Positions 54,813 through 63,923 of a stretch of 64,000 nucleotides of DNA are shown here, one piece after another. Source of the stretch: Caulobacter sp. Lineage in GTDB: Bacteria; Pseudomonadota; Alphaproteobacteria; Caulobacterales; Caulobacteraceae. The stretch covers positions 186,001 to 250,000 of the forward strand of contig NZ_JAGIBH010000006.1 in the NCBI RefSeq assembly GCF_017744445.1, written 5' to 3'. The first letter of the stretch is position 1. Each line of letters starts with the position of its first letter. The notes under the pieces are model-generated. The model saw only the letters and a program-made list of their open reading frames with translations, made no database searches and was not told the origin of the DNA. A program made the position numbers and the translations under genes.

Positions 54813-57755
54813 CTAGAAGCGGAAGCGGACCCCAGCCGTATAACGACGGCCATAGGCGAACACGTCGAGCAGCTGGTTATCGAACCGCCCGTGGGTGCTC
54901 TGGACTTCGTTGGTCAGGTTGAGCGCTTCGAAGAAGCCGGTGACCTGCTTGGTGATCGCATAGCTGGTGCTGAAGTCGATCTGCAGGTTCGGATTTTCGA
55001 AGGTCGGTTCCGAGCCGAAGGCGCCGGTGTTCTGGTTCTGACCGAAGGCGCGCAGGTACTCCTTGCGGTAGTTCACAGCGATCCGCGCTTCGAGGCCGTT
55101 CTTGTCATAGAAGGCCACGAGGTTGGCGGAGTCGGCCAGGCCGGTGATCGCGAAGCCACTCTGAGAGATGTCCTTCGGATTGTAGGGCCGGTTGGTGTCG
55201 ACCAGGGTGGCGTTGGCGTTGAAGCCGAAGCCGCTGTCGCCGAACACGTGCTGCCAGGCCAGCTCGACACCGCGAACGGTGGCGTCCGGACCGTTCACCT
55301 GCTGGGTGACGCTGAAGATCGCCGGCTGGTTGGTCGTCGGATCGACCACGCCATTGATCGTCTGCCGCTGGGTGCCGCCGACGATGAAGTTGCTGACGTC
55401 CTTGATGAAGAAGTTCACAGCCGCATACGAGTTCGGCTTGTAGTACCACTCCACCGCCGCATCGAAGTTGTCGGCGAGGTACGGCTTCAGCGCGGGGCTG
55501 CCGCCGCTGGCCGTCAGGGCGCCCACGCGCTGGCCGGTGCCCACGCTGGCCACGGGGGTCAGCAGGTTCAGGCCAGGACGCGTCAGGGTGCGCGAGGCGT
55601 CCAGACGCAGGTGGATGCTCTCGGTCAGTTCCAGCTTCATGTCGAGGCTGGGCAGCAGGTAGGAATAGCTGCTCTTGGTCGACACCGCTTGCGGCGCGCT
55701 CAGGGTCACCGTCAGCAGGGTGGGGTCACCGGTGCTGCGGGTGATGGCCGTCGGCACCTGACCGAAGCCGGCCGAGGTGACGTGGGTGTTTTCCTGACGC
55801 AGGCCGGCGTTGAAGTGGAACGGCATGCCGGCCACGTCGACGTCGAAGTTGGCCTTCACGAACAGCGCCCAGGTCTTCTCGGTGATGTCCCGGATGCTGC
55901 CGTTGTCCAGCGCCATGTCGAACGCGCCGGTGAACTGGGTGCCGACAGTGCCGCCACCGTAGTTGAAGCCCGGAATGTTCTTGGCCTGCGGATTGCCCAG
56001 GCCGGTCAGGAACTTCTGATAGTCCTGAGCCGTGAACTTCAGCAGGTACGGCGGCAGGGCGCCGTCGAAGCCGGGGATGAAGTTCTTGGTGCTGACCTTG
56101 TCGGTAAACAGGCTGGCCGGGACCATCACGCCGCCGTTCGCGCCCGAGGCGGGACCGTAGCCGGGATAGGCTTGCCAGTAGTTGTTCACGAAGGTGTTGC
56201 TCTGGCGGAACTTGTAGTGGTCTTCCAGATAGCTGCCGCCAGCCTTGATCTTGAAGCCTTCCTGTTCCCACGCGCCGGCGAAGCGCAGTTGCTTGACGAC
56301 GTCGGTGTTTTCCTGGGCCTGACGCACGACGACGTGCGAACCCATCACCGAGGGGTCGGCCCAGCGCGTGGCGTCGCCGTTCGGACCGTAGTTGTGCAGG
56401 ACCGGCAGCGTGTTCTTGCTGTCGCCGCCGATGCTGATGCCCAGCGACGGACCGATGCCGAAGCCGTAGCCGACGTCGGCGTTGTCACTGGTGATCTGGC
56501 CACCCGGGTTCAGCCAGCTCTTGGCGTAGCTGCCGTCAGCCTCGAAGCTCAGGTTCTCCGAAGCGTCCCACTTGAAGTTCAGGCCCGTCTGGTTGGTCTG
56601 CAGGACCGAGCGGTCCGTGCCGGCCGTGAAGTCGGTCTGCGAGCCGGCCTGGCTGAAGTCGACGGTCGTGCCGTTCTGGTCCAGCTTGACGTTGCGCAGG
56701 CCGTCCTGGTTGAACCAGATGCCGTAGCCGAAGTTGTCCGAGCGGACGTTCTGGCGCGTGTAGTTGTTGTCCAGGGTGACGACGACACCGTCGCTCGGGG
56801 CCCATTGCAGGGCGATCCGGCCGTCGATGCGCTCATCCTTGGTGTAGATCTGGGTCGCGCCGGCCTGCTGCTCGAACCAGCCCAGGACCGACTTGGTCAA
56901 GAGCTGATCCGGAGTGCAGGTCGCGGTCAGCTGGCAGGGGGCGTAGTAGCCGCCCGGCCAACCGCTGACGTAGACGCGGTTGGTCTGGGTGTCGTGGCGC
57001 GTGTACATCGCGTCGACCAGGACGCCGAACTTGTTGTCGGCGAAGGTGTCGCTGAACAGGGCCCCGACGGTCGGCACGAACTTGCCGGCGTCGTCCTGCA
57101 CCGAAGCCGAGGCGCTGAGCGCCATGCGACGACCGGGATGGTCGAAGGGTTTGGGGAAGGCGACGTTGACGGTCGCGCCGATCGAGCTGCTCGACAGGCT
57201 GACGTCCGGCGTCTTGAGCACCGACAGGCCGCCGACGAAGTCCGCGCCGACGGTGCTGAAGTCGACCGAACGACCGCCCGTGGCCGTCGAGATCCGGCGG
57301 CCGTCATACAGGGTTTCGTTGAAGTCGCCGCCGAAGCCGCGAACCGTGATGCCTTGAGGCTCGCCCCGGGCGCCCGAACGCTGGATCGACACGCCCGGCA
57401 GGCGCTGCAGCGATGCGGCGACGTTGGAGTCCGGGAACTTGCCGATGTCCTCGGCCGAGATGGCGTCGACGACGCCGGCCGCGTTGCGCTTGATGTCGAG
57501 GTTGCGCTGCAGCGAGCCGCGCAGGCCCGTAACGATCACTTCCTCGACGACGCTGGGATCGCTGCTCGGAGCGGCGCCGGCCTGTTCGGCCGCTGGGGCG
57601 GCCAGCACGGCTGCCGTAGCGATCGCGGCGTCATGGTCGGCGGCGTTCGCGACACCGCCCAGCATCAGCGCCAGCAGACTCGAAGCGCCGGCGAGCGCGG
57701 CTTTCGACGCGCGTCCTCTGCCGCTTCGATTACTCTGATAATATATCCTGGTCAT
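54813..57755 (-). CDS. TonB-dependent outer-membrane receptor
   Basis: A 980-residue receptor: signal peptide (GGVANAAD, ~37), TonB box VIVTG (~75), plug with SLQRLPGVSIQR and ITVRGFGGDFNETLYDGR, barrel ending in Arg-Phe-Arg-Phe. It belongs to the same FecA-like, sugar-associated group as the first receptor. The start is the ATG at 57755 (MTRIYYQSN) after CGGAAAA; the frame to 57803 lacks a ribosome-binding site. It is divergent from sapC-like and cupin-like genes and is followed by the halogenase operon; the whole set is a recurrent Caulobacterales module. Confidence 0.93.
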   Translation of the reverse strand: MTRIYYQSNRSGRGRASKAALAGASSLLALMLGGVANAADHDAAIATAAVLAAPAAEQAGAAPSSDPSVVEEVIVTGLRGSLQRNLDIKRNAAGVVDAISAEDIGKFPDSNVAASLQRLPGVSIQRSGARGEPQGITVRGFGGDFNETLYDGRRISTATGGRSVDFSTVGADFVGGLSVLKTPDVSLSSSSIGATVNVAFPKPFDHPGRRMALSASASVQDDAGKFVPTVGALFSDTFADNKFGVLVDAMYTRHDTQTNRVYVSGWPGGYYAPCQLTATCTPDQLLTKSVLGWFEQQAGATQIYTKDERIDGRIALQWAPSDGVVVTLDNNYTRQNVRSDNFGYGIWFNQDGLRNVKLDQNGTTVDFSQAGSQTDFTAGTDRSVLQTNQTGLNFKWDASENLSFEADGSYAKSWLNPGGQITSDNADVGYGFGIGPSLGISIGGDSKNTLPVLHNYGPNGDATRWADPSVMGSHVVVRQAQENTDVVKQLRFAGAWEQEGFKIKAGGSYLEDHYKFRQSNTFVNNYWQAYPGYGPASGANGGVMVPASLFTDKVSTKNFIPGFDGALPPYLLKFTAQDYQKFLTGLGNPQAKNIPGFNYGGGTVGTQFTGAFDMALDNGSIRDITEKTWALFVKANFDVDVAGMPFHFNAGLRQENTHVTSAGFGQVPTAITRSTGDPTLLTVTLSAPQAVSTKSSYSYLLPSLDMKLELTESIHLRLDASRTLTRPGLNLLTPVASVGTGQRVGALTASGGSPALKPYLADNFDAAVEWYYKPNSYAAVNFFIKDVSNFIVGGTQRQTINGVVDPTTNQPAIFSVTQQVNGPDATVRGVELAWQHVFGDSGFGFNANATLVDTNRPYNPKDISQSGFAITGLADSANLVAFYDKNGLEARIAVNYRKEYLRAFGQNQNTGAFGSEPTFENPNLQIDFSTSYAITKQVTGFFEALNLTNEVQSTHGRFDNQLLDVFAYGRRYTAGVRFRF

Positions 57756-58071
57756 TTTTCCGTTTCCCCTCTGGGTGCCATGGGTTTGCCAATAGCCCGA
57801 CACGAACGGTCGGTTTCACGCGCGAACGTCGTAACGTCGCGAGTTCAAAGGACAAAGAGGGGGTGTGTAGTCGCCGTTGCGATGTCGGCCATCACGTCCT
57901 CCCTGCGCATTCTTATTATTATTCGGTGACGCTAACGCCAAAAGGTACCGGTATCAATATCTATTTGTCGGTGTAATTATACGAGGGTTGAACGGCTGGT
58001 GAGATCGGGTCTATCGATCGGGTCAAAAGCGCAGGCAATGCGACCGGCGGACGGCGAATGGGGAGGAAACG
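57756..58071. promoter_or_regulatory. 316-bp divergent promoter region TBDR / SapC
   Basis: Minus-strand promoter candidate for the TBDR: TTGGCG (57941-57936), 17-bp spacer, TAATAA (57918-57913). Its spacer and part of the -35 hold CGGTGACGCTAACG (57924-57937), a weak CG-centred dyad. A separate near-perfect palindrome, GGTACCGGTATC (57944-57955), lies just upstream and may bind another LacI-type protein. No gene is visible in the region. Confidence 0.5.
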
Positions 58072-58758
58072 ATGACGATGAATCTGGAAATGCTGAGCGC
58101 CGAGCGCCATGCCAGCTTGCGCCTGGGTGAGCCGCCGCGCGGCGCGGCGCACTTCGTCCAGATCGTGGCCAGCGAGTTCGTTTCCGCCGCCGCGGTCTGT
58201 CCGATCTTCCTGACCAAGGACGCCGAGACAGGGCGATTCTATACCGGCGCCATGTTCGGCTTCGAGCCGGGCGAGGACCTGCTGAATGGCGATGGGACCA
58301 GCGGTCAGCTGTTCGCGCCGTTGGATCTGCAGCGCATGGGCTTCTTCGTCGCTCAGGAAAACACCATCGCCATCGATCCGGCCCATCGGCGCTTTGCCGG
58401 AGGGCAGGGCGCGTCACTTTTCGATTCCGATGGCCAGCCCAGCCAGTCGCTTCGTCGCATCCAGCACGCCCTGGCGCAGCTCAGCGTCGGCGTTCCCGCG
58501 ACCGACGCCTTCATCCAGGCGCTAGTGCAGGCCCGGCTGGTCGAGCAGGTCGATGTCGACCTGTCCTTCGACGATGGCCAGACGCTGAACCTGGCGGGCC
58601 TCTACACGGTCAGCCTGGACGCCCTGGGCGAGCTGGATGACGCGACCGCCCTGGACTTCTTCCGCAAGGGTTATCTGCAGCTGATCTACGCCATGAGCGG
58701 TTCGCTCAAGCAGGTCTCCCGCCTGGCCAAGCTGCGTAACGACAAGATCGCCGCATGA
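58072..58758 (+). CDS. SapC family protein
   Basis: A 228-residue SapC-like protein (PF07277 type): HASLRLGEPPRGAAHFVQIVASEF near the start, then PIFLTKDAETGRFYTGAMFGFEPGEDLL. No signal peptide. The family name comes from a surface-layer locus; the biochemical role is unknown, but the family recurs beside TBDRs and tryptophan halogenases in Caulobacter and Xanthomonas. GGAGGAAACG precedes the ATG. Its stop overlaps the cupin-like start. Confidence 0.88.
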   Translation: MTMNLEMLSAERHASLRLGEPPRGAAHFVQIVASEFVSAAAVCPIFLTKDAETGRFYTGAMFGFEPGEDLLNGDGTSGQLFAPLDLQRMGFFVAQENTIAIDPAHRRFAGGQGASLFDSDGQPSQSLRRIQHALAQLSVGVPATDAFIQALVQARLVEQVDVDLSFDDGQTLNLAGLYTVSLDALGELDDATALDFFRKGYLQLIYAMSGSLKQVSRLAKLRNDKIAA

Positions 58759-59738
58759 TCGACACGGCCGCCGGCTTCGCGGAGACGGTGAGCGCGCGCT
58801 GCGAGCCTGTCGTCCTGCGCGGCCTGTGCCGGCATTGGCCCGTCGTCGAGGCCAGCGCGCAAGGCTGGGCGGCGCTGGCGGCCTATCTGGCGCGGTTCGA
58901 TACGGGGCAGGCGGGCCAAGCGTTCATCGGCGCGCCGGCGATCGAGGGGCGTTACGACTACGGCGACGGCCCGGACGGTTTCAATTTCGAGCGCGCGTCG
59001 ATGTCTCTGACGCAGGGCCTGGGACGCATTGGCGCGGCGGCGACCGATCCCAGCCTGCCCAGCGTCTATATGGGCTCGCTGCCGGCCGATGACTTCGCGC
59101 CGGGGTTTGCTGCCGAGAATGCGCTGGAGATCTTGCCGCCGCTGGCCCGGCCGCGCCTGTGGCTGGGCAATGCCAGCCGCGTCGCCTGCCACTATGACAG
59201 CTTCGACAACCTGGCCTGCGTGGTCAGCGGCCGGCGGCGGTTCACGCTGTATCCGCCCGACGCCATCGGCGACCTCTATGTCGGACCGATCGATCACACC
59301 TTGGCGGGCCAGCCGATCAGCCTGGCCGCCGGCGCCGCGCCGGACGATCCGCGCTATCCGCGCTTCGCCGCCAACGCCGCCGATCGGGCGATCGTCATCG
59401 AGCTCGAGCCCGGCGATGCGCTCTATCTGCCCAAGCTGTGGTGGCACCAGGTCGAGGCCCTGGATTCGGCCAACCTGCTGGTCAACTACTGGTGGGACGC
59501 CTTCGCGGCCGGGCCTGACGCGCCCTATGTAACGATGATGCTGGCGATGATCGCCATCGCCGAACGCCCCGTGGCTGAGCGGCAAGCCTGGCGCGCCTTC
59601 TTCGATCACTACGTGTTCCGCCCCGAAGGCCATCCCCTGGCGCACATGCCGCCCGAGCGCCATGGCCTGCTGGGCCCGCTGGCGGACAACTACGGCCGCA
59701 TCCGCGCCATCGCCATGAAGATGCTGCGCGGCGGCTAG
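58755..59738 (+). CDS. Cupin-like (JmjC/cupin_8) oxygenase-type protein
   Basis: A 327-residue jelly-roll protein. The Fe(II)/2-oxoglutarate facial triad is visible as His-Tyr-Asp in VACHYDSFDN and the distal His in LWWHQVEAL. FIH-type members hydroxylate amino-acid side chains of partner proteins. Coupling to the SapC gene (ATGA, 58755-58758) and proximity to the TBDR and halogenase suggest a shared modification or uptake function, not yet defined. Confidence 0.88.
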   Translation: MIDTAAGFAETVSARCEPVVLRGLCRHWPVVEASAQGWAALAAYLARFDTGQAGQAFIGAPAIEGRYDYGDGPDGFNFERASMSLTQGLGRIGAAATDPSLPSVYMGSLPADDFAPGFAAENALEILPPLARPRLWLGNASRVACHYDSFDNLACVVSGRRRFTLYPPDAIGDLYVGPIDHTLAGQPISLAAGAAPDDPRYPRFAANAADRAIVIELEPGDALYLPKLWWHQVEALDSANLLVNYWWDAFAAGPDAPYVTMMLAMIAIAERPVAERQAWRAFFDHYVFRPEGHPLAHMPPERHGLLGPLADNYGRIRAIAMKMLRGG

Positions 59739-59741
59739 AAA

Positions 59742-59761
59742 CCGGCCGCCGAAGCGGCCGG
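59742..59761. terminator. Hairpin between convergent cupin-like and GH51 genes
   Basis: CCGGCCGC (59742-59749), loop CGAA, GCGGCCGG (59754-59761) lies between two convergent stops. The tails are only weakly T-rich. Confidence 0.55.
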
Positions 59762-59772
59762 CTTCACCAGTC

Positions 59773-61833
59773 CTATTTGGCGATCGGGAACTCGAACACC
59801 GTCGCCGAGATCGGCGAGACCACGAGGCTGGAGCGCGACGCCGAGCCTTGGGTGATCGAGACGCCGGCCGGCGCGCCGACCTTGTTGGCCGCCTCCAGCG
59901 AAGCGCCGCTCAGCACCCACTTGCGGCCTGCGCCCTTCAAAGCCAGAGCCTTGAGGTCCAGCTTCACGGTCTGGGCGGTCGCCGTCGGATTGACCACCCC
60001 GATCCGCAGCGACTTGCCGTCCGGGCTGAGGCCCGCGATGACGTCCAGCGGATAGGTCGGACTGCCGGCATTGATCTTCGGGTGCAGGAACCCGACCGGA
60101 TATTTCGGATCCGGCTGGGGCGCGTCGCCCTGCACCGACACCGGCGTGACGCCGGCCCCGAAATGCTCGCCATAGAGCTTGAACACCTGGCCCGTCGAGT
60201 TCAGCACCGCGTCGGTCGGGGTGATGTCCATGGTCGAGGCCCCGGTGGTGAAGGCGCTCATGGTCAGGAAGTCGGTGTGACGCAGCATCTCCTGCAGCAC
60301 CAGGGCGTAGGCCAGGGCCGACTTCAGGTTCACCTGGCCGAAATAGGCGTACTCGTCGATCGACAGGAAGATCGACTTCGCCTTCATCGCCGGGAAGCGC
60401 TGCTGGTAGATCTTCCACAGCTCGGCCTTCATCTTGACCTGGTTGGACGGCGCGCGGGCGTATTCGATCAGCTCGGCGTCGGCGGGCGCGTCGGGACGCT
60501 TCTCCGGCTGGTCGTACCAGTGTTCGGAAATGCCGTCGAAATTGCCCCAGGTCTTGGCCAGCAGGCCGCCCGTCCAGTCCCATTCGGTGCCGAACCGGCC
60601 CGCGACGCTGTCGAGCGTGACATTCTCCTTGGTCCCCTTGGGGTGGCCCTGGTCGACCATGGCGCCCGAGGCGATCAGGGTGATCGACGGGTCGACCGCC
60701 CGCATGGCCTTGGCGAAGGCGTTGTGCTTGATCGTGTAGTAGTCGAGCGAGGTCTTGCCGATCTGCCACCAGCCGTAGGGCTCGTTGCCGATGTTCCAGA
60801 ACTTCACGCCATAGGGCTCGGGATGGCCGTTGGCGGCGCGGCGCGAGCCCCAGTAGCTGGTCGTCGGGCCGTTCAAATATTCCACCTCGTCGGCGGCCGA
60901 ATAGGCGTCGCCCAGGCCGGCATTGACGGTGACATAGGGCTCGACGCCGATGATCTTCGTCAGATCCATCCACTCGTCCATGCCGATGTCGTCGGGCTGC
61001 ATGGCGCTCCAGGCGTAGTCGAACATCGGCGGGCGCTTGTCGCGCGGGCCGATGGCGCTGCGCCAGTCCCAGTCCGACAGGAAGTTGCCGCCGGGCAGGC
61101 GCCACATGCCCGAGTTCAGCGAGCGGGCGATGGCGGTGGTGTCGGCGCGCCAGCCGCGGATGTTGTCGGACGGCATCAGCGAGGCGACGCCGACGCGGAA
61201 GGATCCCGAGCCCAGGCCGGTGATCTCCAGGGTCGCGTCGGCCGTGTCGACCGGCGGGGTGAAGCTGATCGGCGCCTTGCTCCAGTCGGCGCCGGGGGCG
61301 GGCAGGGCGATGGTCTGGCGGTCGTTGGGGGCGGGGCCCCAGATCAGCGCGACCTCGACTTTCGCGGTCGGATCACCCGCGAGGACGACATAGCCGTCGT
61401 AGCGCTTGCCCTTGGCCAGGGCGATGCCGGCCTGCGAGAGGCCCTTGCGGACCGTAGCGTCGAGGGCGATCCGCGGGCTCTGCTCGCCGACATAGGGCGC
61501 CTTGGCGTCCATGGTCACGGCGTCGTCGCCGCCGATCGGTCGCCATTTGCGATAGCTGACGCCGGGGCGGCCCTCGGCGTTCAGGGGCGGCGGCTTGTCG
61601 AAGGCCGGAGCGACGACGGGATAGTAGAACTTGCGGTCGTCCAGCAGCTCGGCCCACAGGGTGCGGGCCACCAGCCCGCCGATGGGCTCGATGAACATGC
61701 CGTACTCGTACTTGGTGACCGGCGCGGTCCGGCTGGCGCCGTCGATCGTCACCTTGACGGGTGTCGCCGCCAGGGCCGCCGTCACTGGCATCGCCAAGCC
61801 GACGCACGTGGCCAGCATCAATCCGTATCGCAT
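59773..61833 (-). CDS. Secreted GH51-type alpha-L-arabinofuranosidase
   Basis: A 686-residue protein with a signal peptide (TAALAATP, ~23), an N-terminal carbohydrate-binding beta-sandwich (~30-200) and a GH51 (beta/alpha)8 domain. Acid/base Glu351 is in NIGNEPYG and nucleophile Glu494 in SIDEYAYF; a C-terminal beta-domain ends the chain. It removes arabinofuranose from arabinoxylan or arabinan. The ATG at 61833 follows GGGAG. It stands alone, divergent from the esterase gene. Confidence 0.92.
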   Translation of the reverse strand: MRYGLMLATCVGLAMPVTAALAATPVKVTIDGASRTAPVTKYEYGMFIEPIGGLVARTLWAELLDDRKFYYPVVAPAFDKPPPLNAEGRPGVSYRKWRPIGGDDAVTMDAKAPYVGEQSPRIALDATVRKGLSQAGIALAKGKRYDGYVVLAGDPTAKVEVALIWGPAPNDRQTIALPAPGADWSKAPISFTPPVDTADATLEITGLGSGSFRVGVASLMPSDNIRGWRADTTAIARSLNSGMWRLPGGNFLSDWDWRSAIGPRDKRPPMFDYAWSAMQPDDIGMDEWMDLTKIIGVEPYVTVNAGLGDAYSAADEVEYLNGPTTSYWGSRRAANGHPEPYGVKFWNIGNEPYGWWQIGKTSLDYYTIKHNAFAKAMRAVDPSITLIASGAMVDQGHPKGTKENVTLDSVAGRFGTEWDWTGGLLAKTWGNFDGISEHWYDQPEKRPDAPADAELIEYARAPSNQVKMKAELWKIYQQRFPAMKAKSIFLSIDEYAYFGQVNLKSALAYALVLQEMLRHTDFLTMSAFTTGASTMDITPTDAVLNSTGQVFKLYGEHFGAGVTPVSVQGDAPQPDPKYPVGFLHPKINAGSPTYPLDVIAGLSPDGKSLRIGVVNPTATAQTVKLDLKALALKGAGRKWVLSGASLEAANKVGAPAGVSITQGSASRSSLVVSPISATVFEFPIAK

Positions 61834-61953
61834 CCTGCGCTCCCTATTACTCTGTGTTTTTATGTCGACTTTTCGAGCGGCGTTGTTGTCACGCCGTCGG
61901 TCCTGAGCACGGTTCAATCGATCTGGTCGCGCCGAGCACGACCCGAAGCGTGA

Positions 61954-61995
61954 TTGACATTCGTCTTATTTGCCGGACAAATGGTAACGCTAACA
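61954..61995 (+). promoter_or_regulatory. Esterase promoter with LacI-type operator
   Basis: TTGACA (61954-61959), 17-bp spacer and ACAAAT (61977-61982) are followed at once by TGGTAACGCTAACA (61982-61995), a CG-centred palindrome pairing at 5 of 7 positions. The site would sit on the transcription start and could also affect the divergent GH51 gene. Confidence 0.6.
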
Positions 61996-62040
61996 GATCG
62001 CGCGATGCAAGAGCCTGAACGCGCGGCAGGGGAGGTTCAG

Positions 62041-63132
62041 ATGACCATCAAAGACATGCGTAGATCGCGCCCGAGCGCGCTCGCCGGGGCCCTCACGGCC
62101 GTGGCGCTTCTGCTCGCCGCGCCCGCCGTCGCCCAGGTGGCGACGCCCGCGCCGCCGCCCGTGGCGGGCGCCAAGCCGGCGACTGTCCAGAAGATCAAGG
62201 TCCACTCGGTGGCCGTCGAGGGCAATCTCGAGGGCGAGAGCGCCGATCGCGATGTTTTCGTGGTCCTGCCGCCCGGCTATGCCGCCAACCCCAAGAAGCG
62301 CTATCCGGTGGTCTACGCCCTGCACGGCTACTCGATCGGGGCCGAGCAATGGATCGGCGAGATCCATGCGCCCCGCACGATCGAGAACGCCTTCGCCAAG
62401 GGCGCGCGCGAGATGATCGTCGTCCTGCCCGACAGCAAGACCGTCCACAACGGCTCGATGTATTCCAGCTCGCGGACCACCGGCGACTTCGAGACCTTCG
62501 TCGCCAAGGACCTGGTGGCCTATATCGACAAGCACTATCGCACCCTGGCGACGCGCGAGAGCCGTGGCCTGGTCGGGCATTCGATGGGCGGCTACGGCGC
62601 CAGCCGCATCGGCATGCGCCATGCCGACGTGTTCGGCGCGCTGTACATGATGAGCCCGTGCTGCCTGTCGCCGCGCGACGCCGCCCCGCCTGGCGGTCAG
62701 GGCGCCGACGTCCTGGCTCAGGTCAAGTCGCTGGAAGACGCCAAGAAGCTGCCCTGGGGGCTGCGCGCCCAGTTGGCGACGGCCGCGGCCTGGTCGCCCA
62801 ACCCGAACAAGCCGCCGCTGTTCCTGGACCTGCCGGTCGAGAACGGCGTGGCGCGTCCTGACGTCCTGGCCAAGTGGGCCGCCAACGCGCCGCTGGCCTT
62901 TGTCGACCAGTACATCTCCCAGCTCGCCCGCTACAAGGCGATCGCCATCGACGTCGGCGACCGCGACGGTCTGAAGGACGACGCGGCCAAGCTGCACGCG
63001 GTGCTGGATCGCTACGGCCTGAAGAACAGCTTCGAGATCTATCCGGGCGACCACACCAGCGGCGTGCCGTTGCGGCTGCAGGACTACGTGCTGCCGTTCT
63101 TCAGCCAGAACCTGGTCTTCCAGGCGCGCTAG
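62041..63132 (+). CDS. Secreted esterase D-type hydrolase, possible feruloyl esterase
   Basis: A 363-residue protein with a signal peptide (AAPAVAQV, ~32) and an esterase-D (PF00756-type) alpha/beta domain: YPVVYALHGYS, nucleophile Ser181 in GHSMGG, Asp in DVGDRDG, His in GDHTSG. Feruloyl and acetyl esterases of xylan degradation have this fold, which suits its place beside GH51, but the substrate is inferred. GGGGAGG precedes the ATG at 62041. Its TAG shares CTAG with the convergent GntR stop. Confidence 0.88.
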   Translation: MTIKDMRRSRPSALAGALTAVALLLAAPAVAQVATPAPPPVAGAKPATVQKIKVHSVAVEGNLEGESADRDVFVVLPPGYAANPKKRYPVVYALHGYSIGAEQWIGEIHAPRTIENAFAKGAREMIVVLPDSKTVHNGSMYSSSRTTGDFETFVAKDLVAYIDKHYRTLATRESRGLVGHSMGGYGASRIGMRHADVFGALYMMSPCCLSPRDAAPPGGQGADVLAQVKSLEDAKKLPWGLRAQLATAAAWSPNPNKPPLFLDLPVENGVARPDVLAKWAANAPLAFVDQYISQLARYKAIAIDVGDRDGLKDDAAKLHAVLDRYGLKNSFEIYPGDHTSGVPLRLQDYVLPFFSQNLVFQAR

Positions 63133-63923
63133 GCCTCGTCCGCGCGCGAGCGATCGGCCGCGACGGCCCGGCGGTTCCAGCGCCGGCGACGTTGCGCCCC
63201 TTCAAGATGGATGCGGGCGAGCCGTTCGTGATCCTCGTGGTCGAAAACGGCGGCGACGTAGCCGTCGAACAGCGCGCCGACGGCTTTGCGTGTCTCGGCG
63301 GGCGAGCGCATCGCCAGCGCCTGAACCACGCCGCTCTGCAGCGCGCGGACCGTGCGTCCCGAACGCGCCAGCGCCGCGTTGAGCGGACCGCGAAGCGCCG
63401 GACGGGCCGCGGCGAGGTTCCAGAGGTGCTCGATCGAGGCCAGGATCGCCGCATTGCCGGTCGCCTGGGCCAAGGACACGTGAAAGAGGCGGCAGGTCTC
63501 GGCGGTCATCGGGCCGGACAGGCTGAGATGGGGAAGGGCCGACACGGGCTCGTCCTCTTCGTCCAGGCTGGCGGCCAGGCCGGCGGCCTCGATCTCGAAG
63601 GCGCGGCACGCCTCCAGCAGCGTCAGGAGGTCGAAGTTCGATGTGTCGGAGCCGTCCCGGCGGCGGCCGACGATGACCTGGCTGCCGACGCCGTGATGCG
63701 ACTCTATCAGGCCCAGGCATTCCAGGATGATCAGGGCTTCTCGCAGAACCGTACGGCTGACCGGAAACTCGGTCAGCAGCTCCTGGGCGGTCGGCAGCCA
63801 ATCGCCTTCGCGGAAGACGCCCGCCTTGATGCGGGTCAGCAGCTCATAGGCCAGCCGATGCGGTGCGCGTTGCCCCAGGGGCGTGGTTTGAGCGGCTCGC
63901 ACTGAAGCGAACGACGGCATCAT
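63129..63923 (-). CDS. GntR family regulator, FadR/UxuR subgroup
   Basis: A 264-residue regulator with an N-terminal winged helix (~25-80; LPTAQELLTEFPVSRTVLREALIIL) and an all-helical FCD sensor domain (~95-235) with candidate metal-binding His in FHVSLAQATGN. Family members respond to sugar acids or organic acids. It is convergent with the esterase gene; its target may be a gene starting beyond the right edge. The first of two adjacent ATGs (63923) is used. Confidence 0.88.
   Translation of the reverse strand: MMPSFASVRAAQTTPLGQRAPHRLAYELLTRIKAGVFREGDWLPTAQELLTEFPVSRTVLREALIILECLGLIESHHGVGSQVIVGRRRDGSDTSNFDLLTLLEACRAFEIEAAGLAASLDEEDEPVSALPHLSLSGPMTAETCRLFHVSLAQATGNAAILASIEHLWNLAAARPALRGPLNAALARSGRTVRALQSGVVQALAMRSPAETRKAVGALFDGYVAAVFDHEDHERLARIHLEGAQRRRRWNRRAVAADRSRADEA

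Noticed and set aside
53214..57929. 1571-codon plus-strand frame opposite the halogenase and TBDR genes
   Set aside because: It spans two well-supported minus-strand genes and their intergenic terminator and has no recognisable domain; it is a codon-bias shadow.
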